DNA of 64,000 nucleotides. It comes from Membranipora membranacea. Its lineage: Eukaryota > Bryozoa > Gymnolaemata > Cheilostomatida > Membraniporidae. The position numbers and the translations under genes are program-made. Shown here in pieces: positions 58,701 through 64,000 of this stretch. Each line of letters opens with the position of its first letter. Position 1 is the stretch's first letter. The stretch lies in the NCBI GenBank assembly GCA_914767715.1, contig OU612072.1, forward strand, positions 17,548,001 to 17,612,000, read 5' to 3'. The notes beneath the pieces were generated by a model, which saw only the letters and a program-made list of their open reading frames with translations, was not told the DNA's origin and ran no database searches.

Positions 58701-61700
58701 CAGTACACTGCTGGTCCATACACCCACTGAGAGTAAAATATACAGCATCATTGTAATAATACTTATTTGTTTGATGGCTTCTTGTCTGTAAATGAGGCTG
58801 ACTAAAATGGCATATGATCTGCTCAAATTTGAACTAGAAAACAAATCCATTAAATGTTACTGATGTTACTTTACTACTGGTTAGTGGTTACTCACATTTC
58901 TGCCCATGATTTTCACACCAGACTGGATGAGCTTTCTCTCAGATAGTTTAGATACAGTCTGTCCGATCTGTAACTCATCCTCTGACACAAACTCACCATC
59001 GACCTCCCAGATCAGTTTGTACGCAGCGCTGAGCAGGACAAGAATTTATTCGATTTTTTAACGCTTCCATTTTTACCAATCATATTCTCCATCAGCAATA
59101 ATGAGCGAGATTACAGACTCCGACAAATCCTTGGTTTTGATTCTGAGCACATGTTAGTATGCAGAGCTAAATCATGACCAGGGTTACACAACTACCTCCT
59201 AATTATAACGGACCAATGTATCGCTGACATCACCAGGTGGAGTAAAGGCTGACTTAAGATTAATTATGTGGTATGACAGATGGTCATCAATGGAAGCAGC
59301 AGTAATACAAACAAAACAAAAATCTCGATAATTTGGCTGAGAAATATGATGTATGGTACCCATACTCGTTGTTGGATGTCTTGCCAACTAGTGAGTAAAT
59401 GTGATGCATGCAAAAAGTCAGTAGACTCTTCATGATTTCTTCGATTTCAAAAGATCTGATTCCCGCATGATGATACATACTTTGGAAGGGGATTTGTGAG
59501 CTCACAGTGGAACTCAAAAGTATCAGAGAGAGGCACAGGGTCAGGTATTATGGGTTTGTCTCCAACAGTTGGCGCTGCAAAATAAAAAACTTGATTTACC
59601 TAATGGTATCATGACTCATGACAGCTTTCATTATCGATGGCATAGCCTTTGTATTCCTCAACTAGAGGGTTAGATAGGTGCGTTTGTCTGGTCATCCTTT
59701 GTTCAGGCTCATCTGAGATCATTGTACTAAACCAGTCACACTGCCACCTGATGGAGACAGTTGCTCTTTTGACATCGTTGCAGATTCAGATTTTATGCCT
59801 ATGAAGCTCTATCTATCAATCAATTTGTTTTAAAAAGAGCACTTACATCTAATAGTATCTATGTGAAGAGCACCCTTCTCTAATAGTTACACTGTAACAA
59901 GTACCTGCCTCTGCTCCGTAAAGCCAGATTCAGTTAATCAAAAACACCAGCAAGGTGGGCTTTCTTCAAATCATTTTATTGGTTGAAAATGTATATGATA
60001 GTTTATTTCACCACCGCACATTTCTAGTTTCCAAAATTCTAAAAATTTGACCACTCCACTTGCTGGTGCTGATAATTAACCGAATTTGAGACTTTTTCAG
60101 AACCAACACAAAACATTAGTAAGGGCATGTAAAAAAAAGCGATTGATGATGATGACAAATTGGAAAGAAAATTAACAAAAATTTCAGTCAGATTGAACAC
60201 TTCTAAAAACAGCCGCACGGATCTGGTATTATTTGTAATATATGAGTATGAGGGCCAATAAGATTAGTAGGTAATAAGAGACGCTGTCAGAGGTAGAGGT
60301 ATTAGGTGTTGTCGTACCTACGTAACAGTTAGGTGTAAATCCAGTCAGAGAAGTCAGTCCAGCTGGGCACGGCTCCTGCTCACCTGTAAGTAAAATAGAC
60401 TTTGAGTTGATCACTGCGTGAAGGGTGAAGACCACAACCACACAGAGGGTTAACATTAGAGTAGGTACTGGATGTATCATGTAGCATGTAGAAAGTGGAA
60501 TTGGCAGGTCACCACTGAATAGACTTAACAGGTCACCACTGTAAAGACTTAACAGGTCACCATTGTAAAGATTTAACAGGTCACCACTGTACAGAGTTTA
60601 CAGGTCACCACTCTACAGCGCTCACAGGTCACCACTATACAGCGTTTACAGGTCCCCACTCTACAGCGTTCACAGGTCACCACTCTACAGCGTTTACAGG
60701 TCACCACTCTACAGCGCTTACAGGCCCCCACTCTACAGCGTTTACAGGTCCCCACTCTACAGCGTTTACAGGTCCCCACTCTACAGCGTTTACAGGTCAC
60801 CACTCTACAGCGCTTACAGGTCCCCACTCTACAGCGTTCACAGGTCACCACTCTACAGCGTTTGCAGGTCACCACTGTTTAGACTTTACGACTGGAGACT
60901 CATTAGACTTACCAGCGCAGTATGAGGCATCAGTAATTTGTTGCGAGCTGTTAGCTGAGGAAGTCGGTAGAAGTTCATACACAACTCGATGTAGGCAGCG
61001 TTTAGCTCTAATCTGGATCTGTATACCACATGTATCAAAGTTATTCAGATAATAACACATCTCTAGGTCGTGGATCTTACCATCTTGCAAAGGTTGTGTT
61101 CCTAAAACGAAAGATAACAGTCTGAGCCATTGGTATGCATTTTGTATTCTGTAAGGGGCCCAGAGTGAAGAACATAAATAAAGGTAATTCAGCCTCAGCG
61201 AGCAAACATTCTGCAATAAAATCAAACATCCTCTATACATGCCCTGCCCGGTGTGCGTGTGTAACTTGTTTGTAATATATTAATAAGAGCTGCTATGTGT
61301 CTTACCGTTTAGCCAGATTGGTTTCTTACTGCTACATGCTCCAGTCTCAGGTGGTGAGGTAGGTATCTCACCGCCGGCTCCGCTCACAAAAGCGTACCAG
61401 CCCTTACCCAGATTTTCATCGCTCCTTCCAGCATCACCTTATAATACCATTTTTCAGCATTAGGTGACAACTCGGATAAGATGAAGATTATCAGTTTGTA
61501 CCATTTAAATAACAAGCAGTTCATCCAGAGGTGGTCTTAAAAAACATCATGTTGAAAGGACGAGACGTACATGCAGAGTGGTGTTTTCAATGCATTTTGT
61601 TACAATCATTATGGAGCTTATAATTATAATCCACAATCAGAGAATGATACAAATAACACAAGAAGCAAAAAATTATATTCAGTAATCCGCAGTCCGCTAA

Positions 61701-62120
61701 ATCTTTAGTTAGTACACTCTGTGGCAGCTTGCACAAGTACTGTATACCATATAGCACATATATATAAATATATATAATATTTGATATAAAATAGACTGAC
61801 CTTGCTGCATGCGTATAGCGGTACTTCTATCAGGCTGATCCAACTTATTATAATTACCGCTCAGACACGGATCAGGCTCAGCAGTTGTCTGTCCTGTAAA
61901 ACAAGCCAACACGTTAATCGACCCTTCTAAGGAACAATGTTGATAAAGAAGAATGACACCAGAATGGTAAACTCTTGCTCCGAAATATATATGAAAGCGA
62001 ATATATTGATTTATCAAGTTAATAAAAAAAGGTAATTAAGACCATCTTCATTTCTTACTCACCTTGAGTTGAGCTAAAGCAGAGCGCTAGAAAACAAAGT
62101 ATCAAAGATCTCCGAGCCAT
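43137..62120 (-). CDS. VWDE: VWDE-like membrane protein (D8C, VWFD, EGF, TM)
   Basis: 26 minus-strand exons, all phase-consistent, about 1102 residues: 62120-62063, 61893-61801, 61437-61306, 61101-60913, 60383-60318, 59574-59481, 59028-58896, 58619-58527, 57593-57397, 57023-56816, 56532-56453, 56237-56174, 55814-55694, 55038-54926, 54396-54285, 53962-53842, 53538-53398, 52550-52445, 51629-51486, 50869-50737, 50126-49930, 49706-49449, 49142-49034, 48681-48579, 43764-43629, 43244-43137 (last tentative). Order: signal peptide (1-19), D8C-like module (about 24-157), linker domains typical of VWDE (180-421), VWFD (about 430-625; NDPHMTTFDG, GMCGNFNG), Cys-rich part, EGF (800-818; CRNGVCYCHSGFAGDDC), a furin-type RSKR (about 896), a CQIEGHCYTHGD module, TM (about 993-1015) and a tail. 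Relatives are extracellular matrix or cell-surface proteins; the exact role is unknown. The family call rests on domain order and motifs. Confidence 0.88.
44073..44351 (+). CDS. Hypothetical small protein or exon inside the VWDE-like intron
   Basis: Plus strand, 92 codons with ATG at 44073. After a Cys/Phe-rich start comes a helical, charged stretch (KKDIKDVVKRALRLGLEDID, IQKRTKTLMLQIIHDSDHF) and a Thr/Glu-rich end before TGA. Alternatively the real exon begins at the acceptor-like TTTTTTTCTACAAG near 44134. The composition looks protein-like, but I recognise no family and see no confirmed partner exon. Confidence 0.3.
   Translation: MCYPCSCTVSPYCVLAFFSTSKKDIKDVVKRALRLGLEDIDSIDNTIQKRTKTLMLQIIHDSDHFINNFLEQCPSVATVIPTTEAPGEETAS
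44905..45075. repeat. Duplicated segment, copy 1
   Basis: Similar to 46085-46245. Shared strings are ATGCTGCGCAGACAAC, CATTCCAACAATGCAGATTT and ATATTTCTCACTAACA-type sequence. The pair brackets dispersed repeat copy B (45515-45893). Confidence 0.65.
45515..45893. repeat. Dispersed repeat copy B
   Basis: Partner of 24260-24660, 21 kb away in another gene's intron. Same order of landmarks, moderately diverged with small insertions and deletions. The open frame 45728-46165 overlapping its end is not supported as a gene. Confidence 0.65.
46085..46245. repeat. Duplicated segment, copy 2
   Basis: Direct repeat of 44905-45075, about 1.2 kb downstream, with the same ATGCTGCGCAGACAAC and CATTCCAACAATGCAGATTT strings. 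Confidence 0.65.
47458..47525. repeat. 17-base tandem repeat, four copies
   Basis: Four identical AGTGGCATATCATAGTC units in the long VWDE-like intron. Confidence 0.9.
48007..48086. repeat. 20-base tandem repeat, four copies
   Basis: Four copies of CTTGTGGGTGGTTTGGTAGC, almost identical, directly adjoining the foldback at 48083-48137. Confidence 0.9.
48083..48137. repeat. Foldback sharing ends with 24751-24794
   Basis: TAGACTTGTCACGCAGCTA pairs with TAGCCGCATGACAAGGCTA across a T-run loop (16 of 19 pairs). The right arm shares CCGC(A/G)TGACAAGGCTAG with the PP1-intron foldback. Confidence 0.5.
48579..50126 (-). CDS. VWDE: VWDE-like: EGF, furin site, Cys module and TM exons
   Basis: Exons 21-24. 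Exon 21 has an EGF-like module (GDCRNGVCYCHSGFAGDDCS). Exon 22 has CPVGGSRSKRSGGAAG, a good R-X-K-R furin site that would divide the ectodomain from the membrane stub. Exon 23 has a CQIEGHCYTHGDVSPGDEK module. Exon 24 has the TM helix ending LVSFVLIIYMKVIRKR. Confidence 0.85.
50872..50977. repeat. 35-base tandem repeat, three copies
   Basis: Units containing GATCATACACAGTAAGATAT and CAGGTACCG, directly at the acceptor side of VWDE-like exon 50869-50737, so the first unit provides that splice acceptor region. Confidence 0.75.
53685..53815. repeat. 27-base tandem repeat, about five copies
   Basis: Units of GCGCTTACTCACTGACATAT then ACAGAG in the intron between VWDE-like exons 53962-53842 and 53538-53398. 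Confidence 0.85.
53842..56532 (-). CDS. VWDE: VWDE-like: von Willebrand factor D domain exons
   Basis: Exons 11-16. The domain opens with CVSVNDPHMTTFDG, continues YEGEFILYRHKELPFEVRAF, RCGGASCNCAVAARAGDD, and closes with RVEGMCGNFNGDKTEDLRMR. CGNFNG and the acidic calcium-binding segment are intact. The domain is split over six small exons. Confidence 0.88.
54640..54912. repeat. 19-base minisatellite (ATGGGTAAGTCAGTGATTT)
   Basis: About 14 imperfect units in the intron between exons 55038-54926 and 54396-54285. Each carries GGTAAGT on the plus strand, antisense to the gene. It begins within 20 bases of the exon donor. Confidence 0.9.
55501..55549. repeat. 15-base perfect inverted repeat
   Basis: TAGTGGATCATAGTG and CACTATGATCCACTA around a 19-base loop, with partial extension outward. 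Intronic; possibly the centre of a small foldback element. Confidence 0.65.
60229..60480 (-). CDS. Possible short GPI-type product from the VWDE-like locus
   Basis: Reads through both splice sites of exon 60383-60318. It begins with a signal-like MIHPVPTLMLTLCVVVVFTL, contains the exon's EPCPAGLTSLTGFTPNCYVG, and ends after a Thr/Ser stretch in a hydrophobic tail, YYLLILLALILIYYK, like a GPI-anchor signal. It could also be a shortened D8C-only protein if only the 3' readthrough is used. Chance cannot be excluded. Confidence 0.3.
   Translation of the reverse strand: MIHPVPTLMLTLCVVVVFTLHAVINSKSILLTGEQEPCPAGLTSLTGFTPNCYVGTTTPNTSTSDSVSYYLLILLALILIYYK
60490..60890. repeat. 24-base minisatellite in a VWDE-like intron
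   Basis: About 16 copies of CAGGTCACCACTCTACAGCG plus four bases, filling most of the intron between exons 61101-60913 and 60383-60318. On the gene strand each unit contains GACCTGTAA(A/G)CGCTGTAG, so weak donor- and acceptor-like strings recur every 24 bases. Confidence 0.92.
60913..62120 (-). CDS. VWDE: VWDE-like: signal peptide and D8C-like domain exons
   Basis: Exons 1-4. The signal peptide is MARRSLILCFLALCFSSTQG. Then come DPCLSGNYNKLDQPDRSTAI, GKGWYAFVSGAGGEIPT, CSSKKPIWLNGTQPLQDG and EMCYYLNNFDTCGIQIQIRA, ending in SYCAG. The WYAF...WLNG.P pattern and eight-Cys layout match the D8C domain of uromodulin, GP2 and OIT3. All introns here are phase 1, the usual mark of shuffled extracellular modules. 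Confidence 0.8.
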
Positions 62121-62184
62121 TCTGCTGACTTAGTACTTTGAAAAGACCCAACAGCGGAATGACCTGACGCTTTCTGTGACACGG

Positions 62185-62192
62185 TATTTATA
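62185..62192 (-). promoter_or_regulatory. TATA box of the VWDE-like gene
   Basis: Minus strand reads GGGTATAAATACC about 65-72 bases before the ATG at 62120, placing transcription start near 62160 with a short leader. The position and sequence are good for a core promoter. Confidence 0.5.
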
Positions 62193-62199
62193 CCCAATT

Positions 62200-63010
62200 T
62201 AGAGGTGCTCATTGCATTGCTGAATGTTACAAGGTGTTTATTTGTAAATTAAACGTCATGTTTATCAGTTACTTAGAGTCCTACAGGAGAAGGAAGGGCC
62301 CAAGATATTATTAATTATTCTATCACCAGAATTACACCAAATGACCTAAGATAAGGGCCTTCACTCACACTTCAAGCTTCTGTCAACGAGTGCACACAAG
62401 TCACACAAACTGCTGCTCTATTAATTAAAACAAACTGAGCAGAGATTTACAACCCTTCATTAAATATCAGCTGTGACACAGTGAACAGTTTGGTACCCAC
62501 TGATCGGCTTAGCTGACAGCCAGGAGAGCTAGTAACACAACAACTTATGAGGGGCAGCACAGTGATGAGAGAATACCGACAGGGACAGGCACAGAAGGGT
62601 CAGCACTGCCTGACAGATTTCAAAGAACACCGACATTCCTCAATGACAAAAATCTCCACGAGTTGTGACCAACGGAGCGATCAAACTAACGGCACTAAGA
62701 AGCTTGTAGCTGTATTATAATTCATAAGATTCGACCCACGGTTAAACACCATCCTCTGAGTAAAATACGGTTAAACACCATCCTCTGGTTAAACACCATC
62801 CTCTGAGTAAAATGAAAAAATAAATGGCTAATAAATCCCATCACCATATTATGTAATGACAGCAATGAATGCCTTAGACACAAAAATATAAGCAGAATAT
62901 TTTGGGAGACTAGAATGCACATAAAAAAGTAATAATTGCAAGGGCTGTTACTGAGTATGTTACTGACAAAACAATTGTCAACTTCCAAAATTCCTTTTGA
63001 TCCGTATTAG
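62200..63010. other. Spacer between VWDE-like and zinc-finger genes
   Basis: Upstream region of the VWDE-like gene. Contains a three-copy repeat GGTTAAACACCATCCTCTG at about 62740-62812. No gene is recognised. Confidence 0.45.
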
Positions 63011-63264
63011 AAGCGATACATGAGAGACAAGATTGGCACCTATTTGAGAGACCATCTTGGTATGAGATACTTGATAAAAGTTTTAGGTTTAATAACAGTA
63101 AATATGAAAAGTTGATGAGGCTCAGAAAGTATAAATGGAACCCGAAAATACTGGCCTGGGATAAATGTGGTAATCTCAGCGAGATAGGTGTGTCAGATAA
63201 TACTTCCATTAAAACTGGCAAGTGCAGCACTCAGCGTATTATATTAATTATTTACTACTTTTAA
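63011..63264 (+). CDS. Possible plus-strand coding exon or remnant
   Basis: After an acceptor-like CCGTATTAG (63009-63010) a frame of 83 codons runs to TAA at 63262. It includes ERQDWHLFERPSWYEILDKS and KLMRLRKYKWNPKILAWDK, a composition more protein-like than neighbouring noise. No upstream exon or family is recognised. It could be a transposon fragment. Confidence 0.25.
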
Positions 63265-63372
63265 TACATTTATACTGGGGTAAAAGAAATATTATGAATA
63301 GTACTGCGTGACTAGTGACTAGATCTTATATAATAGATATGAGTCATGTATACATAAGCTGATGTAACTTGC

Positions 63373-64000
63373 TCAACTAGTGTTTATAATGTCATTGAGC
63401 ACAGATCTAGGGAAGCGGTACATCTTCCCCTCAGCTGCTACTTTCACATAATCAGAAGCACTACTAGCTAAACATTTCACATCAGAGGAGGCTGAATTAT
63501 CACAATCACTACAGAGCTGTGATGTGTAGTAAATCTCTGCTCTACTACCTGCGGTCGCTTCTTCAGGCTTATATAGTAGTCTGCTCACCTTCATACACTG
63601 ACTGCACAGTCTGTACTCTATACCATCTGCAGTGTGGGAAGTAAGGTGATCTGCGAGCTCTGCTGATGATCTGCATCTCTGACCGCACGTAGCACATTGG
63701 TGGCTCAGCTCTGAATGTTTAGTGTCACAGTGTTCTTTGAGCGCCACATCCCCCTCCAACTCATCGAGACAAACGGTGCAGCCTCTTTTAGGTCTCAGCT
63801 CCACTGCCCGCTGACTTACAAATTGATTGATAGCACAATTTGGCGTGCATTTGATACATGTCAACTTGGCGGGGGAAGTGAGGCAATGCATACAAAAGCT
63901 GTGACCTTGTTTGACGCAGTGCCTCCTTAAAGCCCACGCTTCAGTAAACATTGTATTACAGGATAGACAGACAGATGTACACGATGGCAGTGAATGTCTC
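63373..64000 (-). CDS. C2H2-type zinc-finger protein, 3' part
   Basis: Frame stays open to the right edge of the window, so the start is outside; the stop is at 63373. About 208 residues are visible. The first finger is CLSCNTMFTEAWALRRHCVK then QGH. Further Cys/His groups are HSFCMHCLTSPAKLTCIKC, CTVCLDELEGDVALKEHCD then TKH, and CATCGQRCRSSAELADHLTSH, the last two of C2H2 form. More CxxC pairs follow (LCSQCMKV, LCSDCDNS). The irregular spacing and mixed C2H2/CxxC groups are unlike long KRAB-type arrays. Target and role unknown. Confidence 0.75.
   Translation of the reverse strand, partial: RHSLPSCTSVCLSCNTMFTEAWALRRHCVKQGHSFCMHCLTSPAKLTCIKCTPNCAINQFVSQRAVELRPKRGCTVCLDELEGDVALKEHCDTKHSELSHQCATCGQRCRSSAELADHLTSHTADGIEYRLCSQCMKVSRLLYKPEEATAGSRAEIYYTSQLCSDCDNSASSDVKCLASSASDYVKVAAEGKMYRFPRSVLNDIINTS

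Noticed and set aside
60573-60875. Cys/Arg-rich repeat protein (CKRCRVVT type)
   Set aside because: Reading of the 24-base minisatellite within a VWDE-like intron.
62910-63230. 106-codon minus-strand Leu/Ser-rich frame
   Set aside because: Shadow of a more protein-like plus-strand frame at 63011-63264; no splice support.

Overview
The window is nuclear DNA of an invertebrate animal. It is AT-rich, its genes are split by short to medium GT-AG introns, and it encodes animal-specific families: an inositol-trisphosphate 3-kinase, the PP1-beta catalytic subunit and a VWDE-type membrane protein. The compact spacing, tandem satellites inside introns, small foldback elements and a WSC-domain receptor fit an early-branching animal such as a sponge. 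The species is an inference. No bacterial or viral gene organisation is present. All exon joins below were made by reading splice sites and checking that phases agree; none has transcript support.

Layout. (1) About 1.3-21.8 kb, plus strand: an IP3 3-kinase gene with a long Ser-rich N-terminal part and a conserved kinase core. Its 6.8 kb intron holds a complete antisense gene for a two-TM protein (15.2-16.9 kb) and two inverted-repeat elements. Its last introns carry a long alternating purine/pyrimidine array and a palindromic satellite. (2) 23.5-31.3 kb, plus strand: a complete eight-exon PP1-beta gene of 331 codons, with a foldback element and a LINE fragment in its introns. (3) 33.4-36.5 kb, minus strand: a WSC-domain single-pass receptor with a mucin-like stalk and a tyrosine-motif tail; its signal-peptide exon was not found. 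(4) 36.6-43.1 kb: mostly intergenic, with a decayed LINE, a SINE-like element, a long CATA array and a broken copy of part of the WSC receptor tail exon. (5) 43.1-62.1 kb, minus strand: a 26-exon VWDE-like gene of about 1102 residues (signal peptide, D8C-like domain, VWFD, EGF-like module, furin-type site, TM, cytoplasmic tail). (6) 63.4 kb to the right edge, minus strand: the 3' part of a C2H2 zinc-finger gene.

Working together: IP3 3-kinase acts in IP3/calcium signalling and PP1-beta reverses Ser/Thr phosphorylation. The WSC and VWDE proteins are Cys-rich surface molecules with signalling-type tails, lying next to each other in the same orientation. This is a set of neighbouring single genes, not an operon. 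The most notable points are the nested antisense gene, the phosphotyrosine-type WSC receptor with its nearby pseudo-exon, and the domain chain of the VWDE-like protein.
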